DNA from: JAFGOG01 sp034429215
GTDB lineage: Bacteria; Chloroflexota; Anaerolineae; JAAYZQ01
Reading direction: 5' to 3'
Length of the DNA stretch: 64,000 bases
Assembly: GCA_034429215.1 (NCBI GenBank)
Contig: DAOUGI010000019.1
Span: forward strand, 62,001-126,000
How positions within the stretch are numbered: position 1 is the first letter of the stretch; every line of letters begins with the position of its first letter. The notes beneath the pieces were generated by a model, which worked only from the letters and a program-made list of their open reading frames with translations, searched no databases and was not told where the DNA came from. The translations under genes and the position numbers were made by a program. Below are positions 41,282 to 49,803 of the stretch, piece by piece.

Positions 41282-42562
41282 ATGAGTCTGGTTTCTCGCT
41301 TTTACTCTGACCGGCCGGTGCCGGCCGAGCATCGTTCCAACTTTCGCCACCTCTACCTCGACATCGCCTGGTACGGCCTTCTGGCCGCCGGTACCCTGGG
41401 GTTTGTGGGGGTCTATGCGGCGCGCCTGGGGGCAACCTCCTTTCAGGTTGGGCTGCTGAGCGTCGGGCCGGCCATCGCCAACCTCATTTTCGCCCTGCCT
41501 GCCGGCCGCTGGCTGGAACGGCAAAGGATCGACACGGCCGTCTTCTGGACGTCCGTCTTTCACCGCATCCCCTACCTGGTGTGGATCTTTCTACCTTTCT
41601 TCCTGGGCGCCCAGGGGCAGATCTGGGCACTGATAGGGCTGACCCTTATCATGCACATCCCCGGCACGGCTTTGGCCGTCGGGTTCAATGCCCTATTTGC
41701 CGAAACGGTCCCGCCAGTGTGGCGCGGCCATGTTGCCGGCGTGCGCAACGCGCTGCTGTCGGTGGCCGTCATCGTTATATCGCTCATCTGCGGCCAGATC
41801 CTGCAGCGCATGACCTTCCCCATCGGCTACCAGGTGGTGTTTGCCATCGGCTTTGTGGGCGCCGCAATGAGCAGCTTCCACCTCTGGTTCGTCGTCCCCC
41901 ACCGCGACGGCAGCAAAAGATCCTTTGCCGGGCGCGGATTGAGGAGCTTGGTCTGGCGGAGTGGGAAACCTGCCACGCAGCCACAACAAGGGCACCGGCT
42001 CCGGCTGCCGCGGAGTGAGGTGCTCAAGGGTCCCTACGGCAAGCTGATCGCCGTCCTGTTCGGCTTTCACCTGGCCCTATACCTGTCGATCCCCTTGTTT
42101 CCTATTCATTATGTCAATAATCTGCACCTGACCGATGGGCATATCGGTCTAGGGGCAGCGGTTTTCTACGTCACCGCTTTCTTCGGGTCTACCCAACTGT
42201 CTCGCCTGGTGCGCAAGATCGGCAACCAGCACGTCACCGCCGCCGGCGCCGCGCTCATGGCATCCTACCCTGCTTTCATGGCAGCGGCTGATGGCCCCAC
42301 CCTCTTCCTGGTGGGGTCGGCCACCGGCGGCCTTGGCTGGTTGCTGGTCAACGGCGCGCTCGCCAACTATCTCCTGGAAAAGATACCCGGCGACGACCGG
42401 CCGGCCTACCTGGCCTGGTACAACCTGGCGATCAACGCCGCAGTTCTGTTGGCATCGCTGCTCGGCCCGGTCGTGGGAAGATACATCGGCATCCCCGCCG
42501 CCCTGTTCCTGGGCGGTGCTCTGCGGCTGGTCATGGCAATCGCTATCTGGCGGTGGGAGTAG
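41282..42562 (+). CDS. MFS-family transporter
   Basis: A 426-residue inner-membrane protein with about twelve helices and a basic central loop (about 205-240, KRSFAGRGLRSLVWRSGKPATQPQQ). Helix 1-2 of the first half carries GATSFQVGLLSVG and PAGRWLERQ, like motif A of the major facilitator superfamily. Substrate is unknown. It starts 21 bp after the aspartoacylase-like gene and is followed by an AEC exporter, so it may move the amino-acid or peptide intermediates made nearby. A hairpin repeat marks its stop codon. Confidence 0.82.
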   Translation: MSLVSRFYSDRPVPAEHRSNFRHLYLDIAWYGLLAAGTLGFVGVYAARLGATSFQVGLLSVGPAIANLIFALPAGRWLERQRIDTAVFWTSVFHRIPYLVWIFLPFFLGAQGQIWALIGLTLIMHIPGTALAVGFNALFAETVPPVWRGHVAGVRNALLSVAVIVISLICGQILQRMTFPIGYQVVFAIGFVGAAMSSFHLWFVVPHRDGSKRSFAGRGLRSLVWRSGKPATQPQQGHRLRLPRSEVLKGPYGKLIAVLFGFHLALYLSIPLFPIHYVNNLHLTDGHIGLGAAVFYVTAFFGSTQLSRLVRKIGNQHVTAAGAALMASYPAFMAAADGPTLFLVGSATGGLGWLLVNGALANYLLEKIPGDDRPAYLAWYNLAINAAVLLASLLGPVVGRYIGIPAALFLGGALRLVMAIAIWRWE

Positions 42563-42584
42563 GGGCAGCCCTGCGCGGCTGCCC
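42563..42584. repeat. Stop-adjacent hairpin repeat
   Basis: GGGCAGCC (42563-42570) pairs with GGCTGCCC (42577-42584), immediately after the MFS stop codon. Same design as 33267. Confidence 0.55.
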
Positions 42585-42596
42585 GCTGGATAAGCC

Positions 42597-43505
42597 ATGA
42601 CGGTACTGCTCAACGTCATCCTGCCGGTGATCCTGGTTGCCGGCGTGGCCGCGCTGGCCCAGCGCTACGTCAAGCTCGACGTGCGCACCACCTCGCGCGC
42701 GGCGTTCTACCTGTTCGCCCCGGCGCTGGTGTTCGATTCGTTGTCCTCCTCGACGATCGGCGGCGCCGAGTTTGGGCAGATCGCAGCGGTGCTGATTGCC
42801 ATCACCCTGGTCCTGTGGGCCATGGGCGAAGGCTTGGGTCGCCTGTTGCGCCTCAAGGGTCCAACCCTCAGCGCCTTTCTGCTCAGCATCCTGCTGCTCA
42901 ACGCCGGCAACCTCGGCCTGCCGGTCGTCCTGTTTGCCTTTGGCGATGCAGGCCTGGCCCGGGCATCGGCCTACTTTACCGTCAGCTCGGCCATCATCGC
43001 CAGCCTGGGCGTCTACCTGGCGGTGCGGGGCTGCGCGCCGGGCACGCTGGCGCTCCGCCGGCTGGTCAGAGTGCCGCTGATATACGCCGCCATCCTGGGC
43101 CTGGCCTTCAACATGGCCCACCTGACCATGCCCGAGCCGCTGGCCAAGGCGATCCACCTGCTCGGCCAGGCGTCGGTGCCGGTCATGCTGGTCACGCTGG
43201 GCATCCAGCTCGCCCAGACCGGCCGTGACAGGTGGCGAGGCATTCACGCACCGGCGCTGGCCACCGCGATCGCTGCCCGGCTGATCATCTCTCCGGCCCT
43301 GGCGCTGCTGGCGGCAGCGCTGTTGGGAATGAGCGGCTTGACCCGCAACGTCGTAATCGCCCAAAGCGCCATGCCGACGGCGGTGATGACCACCATCCTG
43401 GCAGCCGAGTTCGAGTGCGACAACAGCTTTGTCACCGTCGCCGTCCTGTCCACGACGCTCATCAGCGTCGTGACATTGACCATATTGCTGACCTGGCTGA
43501 TCTAG
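42597..43505 (+). CDS. AEC-family transporter (auxin-efflux-carrier type)
   Basis: A 302-residue protein with about ten membrane helices in two inverted repeats. The family pattern is AFYLFAPALVFDSL near 30-43, LLNAGNLGLPVVLFAFGDAGLARASAYF near 98-125, and PEPLAKAIHLLGQASVPVMLVTLGIQLAQ near 180-208. AEC carriers export or import small organic acids or amino acids. It lies in the same close run as the MFS gene upstream and the M55 peptidase 20 bp downstream. No regulatory site is evident. Confidence 0.85.
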   Translation: MTVLLNVILPVILVAGVAALAQRYVKLDVRTTSRAAFYLFAPALVFDSLSSSTIGGAEFGQIAAVLIAITLVLWAMGEGLGRLLRLKGPTLSAFLLSILLLNAGNLGLPVVLFAFGDAGLARASAYFTVSSAIIASLGVYLAVRGCAPGTLALRRLVRVPLIYAAILGLAFNMAHLTMPEPLAKAIHLLGQASVPVMLVTLGIQLAQTGRDRWRGIHAPALATAIAARLIISPALALLAAALLGMSGLTRNVVIAQSAMPTAVMTTILAAEFECDNSFVTVAVLSTTLISVVTLTILLTWLI

Positions 43506-43525
43506 ACAACAAGGAGAGAAACGCC

Positions 43526-44350
43526 ATGAAAATTCTCATTGCCGCCGACATGGAAGGCATCTCCGGGGTGGTGCATTGGGACCACGTCGACCCGGCCCAC
43601 AGTGAGTACGCCCGTTTCCGCCGCCTGATGACCGGCGACGTGAACGCAGCCATCCGCGGGGCATACGACGGCGGGGCCGATCAGGTCGCCGTCGCCGACG
43701 GCCACTCCCGCGGCCGGAACATCCTGATCGAGGAGCTCGATCCGCGCGCCGTGCTGAACAGCGGCTCCCCTTCGCCGCTGTCGATGGTGCAGGGCTGTGA
43801 CGCCGGGGTGAGCGCGGCCATGTTCGTCGGCTATCACGCCCGGGTCGGTTCGCAGAACAGCATCCTCGACCACACCTGGTCCAGCTCGACCATCGGCGAC
43901 GTACGGCTCAACGGCCAGTTAATCGGCGAGACCGCGATGAACGCCGCCGTCTGCGGCCATTTTGGCGTCCCGGTCATCCTCATCTCCGGCGACCAGACGG
44001 TCTGCGCCGAAGCGGTCGCTCTTCTCGGCCCCGTCGAGACCGTGATCGTGAAACAAGCCAGCGGCCGCATGGCTGCGGAATGCCTGTCGCCGGAGGTCGC
44101 CCGGCAAAAGATCTATGAAGGCGCCAAGCTTGCGGTGTCCCGCCTCCGCGCCGGCCAGGCGCCGCAGCCGCTGCGCATCCCAACGCCGGTGACCCTGACC
44201 GTCGATCTGGTAAGCTCTGACATGGCCGACCGTTTGGAGCTGCTCCAGGGCGCGCGCCGGCTGGACGGCAAGCGGATCGAGATCGTCGCTGAAGATATAC
44301 TGATCGCCTACCGGTTGCTTCGGGCAGCCGCGGTGCTGGCCCGCGGGTAG
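43526..44350 (+). CDS. dppA: M55-family D-aminopeptidase (DppA-like)
   Basis: A 274-residue zinc D-aminopeptidase of family M55. It begins MKILIAADMEGISGVVHWDHV with the Asp and Glu ligands at 8 and 10, then VAVADGHSRGRNI, FVGYHARVGS and DHTWS, which carry the remaining ligands. It likely releases D-amino acids from peptidoglycan-derived peptides. The start is ATG 43526 (AAGGAGA upstream), not the earlier ORF beginning at 43232 inside the AEC gene. The LysA-type gene follows after eight bp. Together with that gene, it suggests D-amino-acid or diaminopimelate recycling. Confidence 0.88.
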   Translation: MKILIAADMEGISGVVHWDHVDPAHSEYARFRRLMTGDVNAAIRGAYDGGADQVAVADGHSRGRNILIEELDPRAVLNSGSPSPLSMVQGCDAGVSAAMFVGYHARVGSQNSILDHTWSSSTIGDVRLNGQLIGETAMNAAVCGHFGVPVILISGDQTVCAEAVALLGPVETVIVKQASGRMAAECLSPEVARQKIYEGAKLAVSRLRAGQAPQPLRIPTPVTLTVDLVSSDMADRLELLQGARRLDGKRIEIVAEDILIAYRLLRAAAVLARG

Positions 44351-44358
44351 TTGGCGAA

Positions 44359-45684
44359 ATGGACAATTCCTACGTCTCCAAGCGCTTGGCCCTGTTTCCT
44401 ATCACGGCCCGCGTCGAGCCGGGGCCGAGCGGCAGCCTGACCCTCGCCGGCTGTGATCTCGCCGGGCTGGCCGAGCGATACGGCACCCCCTTGTACCTGT
44501 ACGACCGCGCCACGTTGGATGCTGCCGTTGAGGCCTACCGGCAGGCGCTGGCCCTATCCTATCCGCAGGAAGCGGGCATCACCTATGCCGGCAAGGCCTT
44601 CCTGTGCCTGGCCATGGCCCAATGGCTGCAGAAACAGGACCTGTGGGTAGACTGTACCGGAGCCGGCGAGATCCACGTCGCCGTGGCCGGCGGGGTGAGG
44701 CGGGAGCGGATCCTGGTCCACGGCGTCAACAAGAGCCGGTCCGACCTGGATGCGGCGGTGGCTCACGCCGGCACAATCGTCGTCGACAACCTGCCAGAGC
44801 TTGAGCGGCTGGCGGCGCAGGCTGCAGAAGGGACCCTGCCCGACCTGTGGCTGCGCATCCGGCCGGGTCTGGCAGTGGATACGCACGCTTTCACCCAGAC
44901 CGGCCAGGCCGACAGCAAGTTTGGCATGAGCCAGCCTGAGGCGCTCGACGCGATCCGGCTGTGCTGTCGCCACGGGCTGCCGCTGACCGGCATCCACTTC
45001 CACCAGGGCTCCCACTTTCACGATCCGGCGCCCATCGATCCGGCCATCGAGGTTGTGCTGGAGCTCATCGCCGCCGCCCGGCAGGAGACCGGCTGGCTGC
45101 CGGAGACGATCTGCCCCGGCGGAGGCTGGGGCGTTGCCTACCACGAGGACGAGCTGCCCCATCCCGCCATTAAGGATTATGTCGATTTCATTGCCGCCCA
45201 CCTTGCCGCTGGCTGCCACAAGCGCGGGCTGCCTCTGCCGCGCTTGCAGCTCGAGCCGGGCCGCAGCCTGGTGGCCCTGGCGGGAGTGAGCCTCTACCGC
45301 GTGGGAGCGATCAAGCATACGCCGAACCGCCGCTGGCTGATGCTCGACGGAGGCATGACCGACAACATCCGCCCTGCCCTCTACGGCGCCCACTACTCGG
45401 CGCTGCCTGTCCGGGAGCCCGACCGCCCTGCCGCCGGTCCTGCCTGGCTGGCCGGGCCATACTGCGAGAGCAGCGACATACTGGTTCAAGCCCTGCCCAT
45501 GCCAGACCTGCAGCCCGGCGAGCTGATCGCCGTGCCGGTCAGCGGCGCCTACCACCTGTCGATGGGCAACAACTATAACGGCGCCCGCAAACCGGCGGTG
45601 CTGTGGCTGGAAGAGGGTCGGGCATCCCTGATCCAGGAGCGCGAGACGTTGGACGATCTTATCCGCCGGGACCGGTTCTTGTAG
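44359..45684 (+). CDS. lysA: PLP-dependent diaminopimelate decarboxylase (LysA-like)
   Basis: A 441-residue fold-type III PLP decarboxylase. TYAGKAFLCLAMAQW contains the PLP-Lys (near 76), HFHQGSHF the following region, CPGGGWGVAY the glycine-rich phosphate loop, LEPGRSLVALAG the Arg-containing strand, and GPYCESSDIL the active-site Cys of the partner subunit. The normal LysA LGIGGGFG-type loop is CPGGGWG here. Lysine formation from meso-DAP is likely, though a related ornithine or carboxyspermidine decarboxylase is possible. It is the last gene of the run starting at 40142 and is followed by repeats. Confidence 0.82.
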   Translation: MDNSYVSKRLALFPITARVEPGPSGSLTLAGCDLAGLAERYGTPLYLYDRATLDAAVEAYRQALALSYPQEAGITYAGKAFLCLAMAQWLQKQDLWVDCTGAGEIHVAVAGGVRRERILVHGVNKSRSDLDAAVAHAGTIVVDNLPELERLAAQAAEGTLPDLWLRIRPGLAVDTHAFTQTGQADSKFGMSQPEALDAIRLCCRHGLPLTGIHFHQGSHFHDPAPIDPAIEVVLELIAAARQETGWLPETICPGGGWGVAYHEDELPHPAIKDYVDFIAAHLAAGCHKRGLPLPRLQLEPGRSLVALAGVSLYRVGAIKHTPNRRWLMLDGGMTDNIRPALYGAHYSALPVREPDRPAAGPAWLAGPYCESSDILVQALPMPDLQPGELIAVPVSGAYHLSMGNNYNGARKPAVLWLEEGRASLIQERETLDDLIRRDRFL

Positions 45685-45770
45685 GAGCACCCTCCTGCTC
45701 CTTCTCCCCATTGGGGAGACCGCTGTACAGTGCCACCGGTGAGGTGGCAGGGTTGGGGTGAGGGGGAGAT
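45684..45770. repeat. Cluster of short palindromic repeats after lysA
   Basis: Three neighbouring hairpins: GGAGCA/TGCTCC (45684-45689/45696-45701), TCTCCCC/GGGGAGA (45703-45709/45713-45719) and GCCACC/GGTGGC (45732-45737/45743-45748). The tail GGTTGGGGTGAGGGGGAG matches the end of the repeat at 60194-60231. Confidence 0.6.
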
Positions 45771-45791
45771 CTTGCCCTACAAATACTTATA

Positions 45792-45825
45792 GTTGCCGGG
45801 CACCCACACAGGGGTGCCCGGCAAC
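45792..45825. terminator. Perfect 14-bp hairpin before thioesterase gene
   Basis: GTTGCCGGGCACCC (45792-45805) pairs perfectly with GGGTGCCCGGCAAC (45812-45825) around a six-base loop. The ribosome site ACGGAGGTG begins six bases later. It is either a T-less terminator after lysA or a 5' stabiliser of the thioesterase mRNA. Confidence 0.55.
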
Positions 45826-45844
45826 CACAAACGGAGGTGCTGTC

Positions 45845-46678
45845 ATGCCGCTAACCCATACGCGACGATTCCGGGTCCGTTACTACGAGTGCGACCTGCA
45901 CGGCCTGGTCAACCCCAGCAACTATGTGCGCTATATGCAAGAGACCGCCTTTGACGCTTCGGCAGCGGTCGGCTATTCCATGGCCCGCTACGCGGCGATG
46001 GACCGCTACTGGCTGGTCCACGACACCGAGGTCGAGTACCTCGGTCCCCTGCACTACGGCGACACCGTAGAGGTCACCACCTGGGTGGTCGATTTCCGGC
46101 ACGTGCGCTCCCTCCGCGCCTACGAGCTGCGCAAGGCAGGCTCGGCAGAGCTTGTGGCGCGCGGGCACACCGACTGGGTTTTCATGAACACCGCCACAGG
46201 CCGGCCGGCCCCCATCCCGCCAGAGATGGCTACTGCGTTTGCCCCAGAAGGGAATGCCCGGCGCGAGCAGTTTTCCAGCATGCCGCCGCCGTCGGGCGCA
46301 TTCAAAACTCGGCGGTGCGTGGAATGGCGCGACCTGGACCCCGCCCAGCACGTCAACAATGCAACCTACCTGTCCTACGTCGAAGACTGTGGGGTGCAGG
46401 CGGCCGGGGCGCGCATGGCAGCCGAGGGCGTAGCCATGGTAGCCCGTCGCCAGCGGATCGAGTACCTCCAACAGGCGGTCCTGGGCGACGAGCTGGAGTT
46501 GGTGATGTGGCTTGTCGATGCTGACCACAGCAGCGCCGTCCAGCACGCCACAATCACCAGGACGCGCGATGGAGGGATGGTCGCCCGGGCATACACCCTA
46601 TGGGAGTGGGTAGAGGCAGCCACCGGCCGGCCGGTTCCCATCCCGGCGGCGTTCATCGAGGATTGCGCGCCAGACTAA
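45845..46678 (+). CDS. Acyl-ACP/acyl-CoA thioesterase with two hot-dog domains
   Basis: A 277-residue protein made of two 4HBT-like hot-dog domains. The first (about 1-135) has RRFRVRYYECDLHGLVNPSNYVRYMQE, the usual Asp/Asn motif; the second (about 150-270) has RCVEWRDLDPAQHVNNATYLSYVED. This resembles bacterial FatA-type acyl-ACP thioesterases. It would release fatty acids or aromatic acyl groups from carrier. ATG 45845, after ACGGAGGTG, is preferred over earlier starts inside the repeat region. No linked lipid genes are seen. A hairpin at 46759-46778 may end its transcript. Confidence 0.85.
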   Translation: MPLTHTRRFRVRYYECDLHGLVNPSNYVRYMQETAFDASAAVGYSMARYAAMDRYWLVHDTEVEYLGPLHYGDTVEVTTWVVDFRHVRSLRAYELRKAGSAELVARGHTDWVFMNTATGRPAPIPPEMATAFAPEGNARREQFSSMPPPSGAFKTRRCVEWRDLDPAQHVNNATYLSYVEDCGVQAAGARMAAEGVAMVARRQRIEYLQQAVLGDELELVMWLVDADHSSAVQHATITRTRDGGMVARAYTLWEWVEAATGRPVPIPAAFIEDCAPD

Positions 46679-47308
46679 TCTATCCTGGCCTGTCGAGGGT
46701 TTCTGCTGTACCTAAACATGCAGGGCCGCGACAGACGAATTGCCCGCTATCGTCAATATGAGAAGCCCTAGCTTCTCAGTCTCGCTTTCTCTGTTGATCT
46801 TGGCGGGCTAACGGTCGGATTCAGCCGCGTTGCGGAGCGCAACGGAGCAACGCTAGCTGCAGGCCGGTGTGACGGCGTTGACATCCGCTGGATATAATAA
46901 TGCCATCAGGCTGCTGGCCAACGACTCCGTCCCTTCCCGTTGCTGCTACCGAGCCGAGCTGTCGACAAGAGAGAGCAAGATGCGCTGCGCTTGTGCCTTC
47001 CACCTCTTGGAGATCTCTCGGCGCGCACATCGCTCCAACAGGCACGCTCGCTCCCCGCACCGCACATCTCCGCCGAGGCAAGCATGCCGCTTCTGGGAGG
47101 TAAGCCATAAGCGAGAGAGAACGGGTCTGGGTCCTTTCCGCCGAGGGCACGACCACGCCCGACGGCACGGTGCGCGAGTGAACACTCCATTCTGACGCAC
47201 CATAATGGCAGCTTTTGGCAGTCGCCGATCTGGTAATGGCAGCTTAGGTGCGGTATCCTAGGCATAGGCTTGGAAGCAAGCCAACCAAAAGCAGCAAAGG
47301 AGAGATCC
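46679..47308. other. Long intergenic region with remnants and repeats
   Basis: No convincing gene. TGAGAAGC (46759-46766) and GCTTCTCA (46771-46778) form an eight-bp hairpin, a plausible weak terminator for the thioesterase gene. Near 47154-47180 a short frame ends in TPDGTVRE then stop, nearly identical to the end of the pentapeptide protein (MPDGTVHE then stop at 48442). A following GGCAGCTTTTGGCA block recurs as GGCAGCTTTCGGCA after 48442. TAATGGCAGCTT occurs twice (near 47202 and 47236). This suggests a decayed copy of a pentapeptide-repeat gene end. Confidence 0.5.
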
Positions 47309-48442
47309 ATGGACAACTGCCAACCAACCAACGCACAACAGAGCCGTTCACCTGCAGAGCAAGGGCGCAAGAAGGGAACACCCTGGTGGAAGCTGCTGGC
47401 ATCCACGGTGATGACGCTGGCTGCATCGCTTGTGTCGGCCCCGCTCATTTTCCTGGGAATCAAGTCCATGATCCTGGGGCATATTAGCCGGCACGCCGGC
47501 GAGTATGCCATCCTTAGTCCCTTTTTCACGGGCGCCGGACTGAGCATGATAGTACTTGGAGAACTGGGCGTTGGTTATCTTGGTTATCGTCTCGGCCGCC
47601 TCGCCGTCGCCCGGGGCATCTTTTCCAAGCGTTTGCTGCCCCTGTGCGTGATAGCGTCGGTCGTGCTCGTCGGCCTGGCTATCGTGGTGCTTCCCAACTG
47701 GCCCATGCCTCCGGAGCGCTTGATCCGGCAGTATGAGGCAGGTGAGCGGGACTTTTCCGGGGCCTACCTGCGCAACGCCAACCTGCGCGGGGTTAACCTG
47801 GCCGGGGCCGACCTGAGCGGGGCCAACCTGAGCGGGACCAACCTGAACTCCGCCGACCTGACCGGGGCCAACCTGCGCGGGGCCGACCTGACCGCAGCCG
47901 TACTGAGTTACGCCCATCTGAAGGACACTCAGATGGACGAGACGACCGAGATCGATGCCGCGTGGCGCACTGCTTGGGAAATTGTTAACCAAGGTGGTGC
48001 GGGCCGTGACCTGAGTAGGGTAGACCTGACTCAGGCCAATCTGGCCGGGACCAACCTGAGCGGGGCCAATCTGCATGGGGCCACGTTGGGCTCGGCTCTC
48101 CTGACCGGGGCCAACCTGCGCGAGGCCGACCTGGGCGGCGCTTACCTGAGCTATGCCGACCTGAGCGGGGCCGACCTGGGCGGGGCCGTCCTGAGACTGG
48201 CTCACCTGTCCGACGCCGATTTGACCAGAGCCAACCTGGTCGGGGTCGACCTGAGCCTAGCTGACCTCAACGAGGCCGTCCTGAGCGGGGCCGACCTGGC
48301 CGGGGCCGATCTCACCGGGGCCGACCTGGCCGGGGCCGACCTGGCCGGGGCCGATCTGACCGGGGCCAACCTGAGCGGGACCGACCTGGCTGGGGCCAAC
48401 CTGACCGGCGTGACCATGCCCGACGGGACGGTGCACGAATGA
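47309..48442 (+). CDS. Membrane-anchored pentapeptide-repeat protein
   Basis: A 377-residue protein. Three hydrophobic segments (about 27-55, 63-90, 110-132) are followed by a long pentapeptide-repeat domain from about 145 to 370 (A(D/N)LXX, as in GANLRGADLTGANLSGADLAG). The repeat is interrupted near 205-235 by TQMDETTEIDAAWRTAWEIVNQGG, a break common in related proteins. It is a right-handed quadrilateral beta helix facing the cytosol or outside; the function is unknown. The DNA repeats strongly in GGGGCCGACCTG-type units, so copy number may vary. ATG 47309 follows AAAGGAGAG. Confidence 0.85.
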   Translation: MDNCQPTNAQQSRSPAEQGRKKGTPWWKLLASTVMTLAASLVSAPLIFLGIKSMILGHISRHAGEYAILSPFFTGAGLSMIVLGELGVGYLGYRLGRLAVARGIFSKRLLPLCVIASVVLVGLAIVVLPNWPMPPERLIRQYEAGERDFSGAYLRNANLRGVNLAGADLSGANLSGTNLNSADLTGANLRGADLTAAVLSYAHLKDTQMDETTEIDAAWRTAWEIVNQGGAGRDLSRVDLTQANLAGTNLSGANLHGATLGSALLTGANLREADLGGAYLSYADLSGADLGGAVLRLAHLSDADLTRANLVGVDLSLADLNEAVLSGADLAGADLTGADLAGADLAGADLTGANLSGTDLAGANLTGVTMPDGTVHE

Positions 48443-48547
48443 GGCCGGCGTCAAGGCGGCAGCTTTCGGCAAGAGGCCGTCATTCTGGGTGGGTGGATCA
48501 TCAGTCGATAGGCTGAGACCATACTGATGCACGAAAGGAGAGCCATC

Positions 48548-49456
48548 ATGAAGAAGCGGCTAAAGATTGCGCTAATGGTAGTGGCAGCCATCCTCGTCAT
48601 GGGGGTGGTCGTCCTGTTCTTGGCCATGCGGCCCTACGGCATCAAGGCGGTGACCTACCCCATGGAGAAGCGCGAGCAGGCAAAGGAGCTGCCGAGCGAC
48701 TATGGGATGCCGTATGAAGAAGTAACCGTCACCACCGCGGATGGCCTCAAGCTGGTCGGCTGGTTCATCCCATCGGAAAACGGGGCAACGGTCATTGCCC
48801 AGCATGGCTACCACGGCAATCGCGGCAACATGCTGTACGATGCGGAAATGCTCCACCGCCACGGCTATGGGGTGCTGATCTCCACCTTTCGCGCCCACGA
48901 CAAGAGCGAGGGGGAGATCATCACGTTTGGCAAGCTCGAAATGCAAGACATGGAAGCCTGGCATCAGTACCTGCTGAGCCGCGGCGATGTGGACCCGGCA
49001 CGCATCGGCATCCTGGGCGAGTCGCTGGGCGGCTTGGTCGCCATCCACTATGCGGCCGAAAACCCAAACATCCGAGCCCTGGTGGTCCACAGCGCCTTGG
49101 CATCTATGAAGGACACCCTTGCGAAGGCAGTAACTCATACAACCGGCCTGCCGGCTTTTCCATTTGCGCCGATGATCCAGTTCTGGGCGGAACAAAAGGC
49201 GGATATCCGAGCCAGGGAGATCGACTCCACGAAATGGATCGGCCAGATCAGCCCTCGGCCGGTGTTCATCATGATGGGCGGCGCCGACCCGGACATCTCG
49301 ATCGACAGCGGGCAGAAGCTGTACGACGCCGCAGGCGAGCCTAAGGAGCTGTGGTTCGAACCGACCGCAAAGCACCATGGGTTGCCCGAGGTTGCGCCGG
49401 AGGGGTACGAACAGCGGGTGGTCGGTTTCTTTGATCAGTATCTGCTTGGCGAGTAG
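48548..49456 (+). CDS. Alpha/beta hydrolase with N-terminal membrane anchor
   Basis: A 302-residue hydrolase of the peptidase S9/dienelactone-hydrolase-like type. Basic start and membrane helix at about 5-26, then TTADGLKLVGWFIP, VIAQHGYHGNRGNM with the oxyanion His-Gly, GILGESLGG with nucleophile Ser near 161, MGGADPDISIDSG with the Asp, and AKHHGLPEVAPEGY with the His. The catalytic triad is complete. The substrate is unknown. Start ATG 48548 after AAAGGAGAG. It probably belongs with the pentapeptide protein only by proximity, since 105 bp separate them. Confidence 0.85.
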   Translation: MKKRLKIALMVVAAILVMGVVVLFLAMRPYGIKAVTYPMEKREQAKELPSDYGMPYEEVTVTTADGLKLVGWFIPSENGATVIAQHGYHGNRGNMLYDAEMLHRHGYGVLISTFRAHDKSEGEIITFGKLEMQDMEAWHQYLLSRGDVDPARIGILGESLGGLVAIHYAAENPNIRALVVHSALASMKDTLAKAVTHTTGLPAFPFAPMIQFWAEQKADIRAREIDSTKWIGQISPRPVFIMMGGADPDISIDSGQKLYDAAGEPKELWFEPTAKHHGLPEVAPEGYEQRVVGFFDQYLLGE

Positions 49457-49803
49457 TAGCTTGCCAAATGTGACTCCGGATCTACTGGCCGAAAACGCTC
49501 ATCCGTTTGGGACATGTTTCTCCCAGGCTTGTCTTGGGGCATCGTCACACTGCACGGGTACTGAGTTGGATCTCGTTGTCGATATGAGGTTATCGGATGC
49601 ATGATCCAACCACCAGATGAATGGTTAGCAACGCTGGCCGGCACACACTTCCCAACGGCCTGCGGTTCAGTCACTGCCGGCTCTTGAAAAACTCACCGCG
49701 CTAACCAGGGCGACTGCGAAGAGCATGCCCTGCGTGCCCGCGCCATTGGCTGCCGGCTGAAACAGCTTGTCGGGAGGCTCCTGAGCATTGGCCGGTTATT
49801 CCG
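49457..49803. other. Intergenic stretch without recognised features
   Basis: It lies between the hydrolase (plus strand) and the end of the Na+ decarboxylase operon (minus strand). I see no promoter, hairpin, ORF or repeat worth naming. The convergent operon ends here without a visible intrinsic terminator. Confidence 0.5.

Noticed and set aside
46878..46898. Promoter TTGACA...TATAAT before the ORF at 46869-47195
   Set aside because: Only nine bp separate the boxes and the ORF has no recognisable product.
47760..48410. Repeats in the pentapeptide gene taken for CRISPR or a satellite
   Set aside because: Units are in frame and translate to the pentapeptide pattern; no unique spacers.
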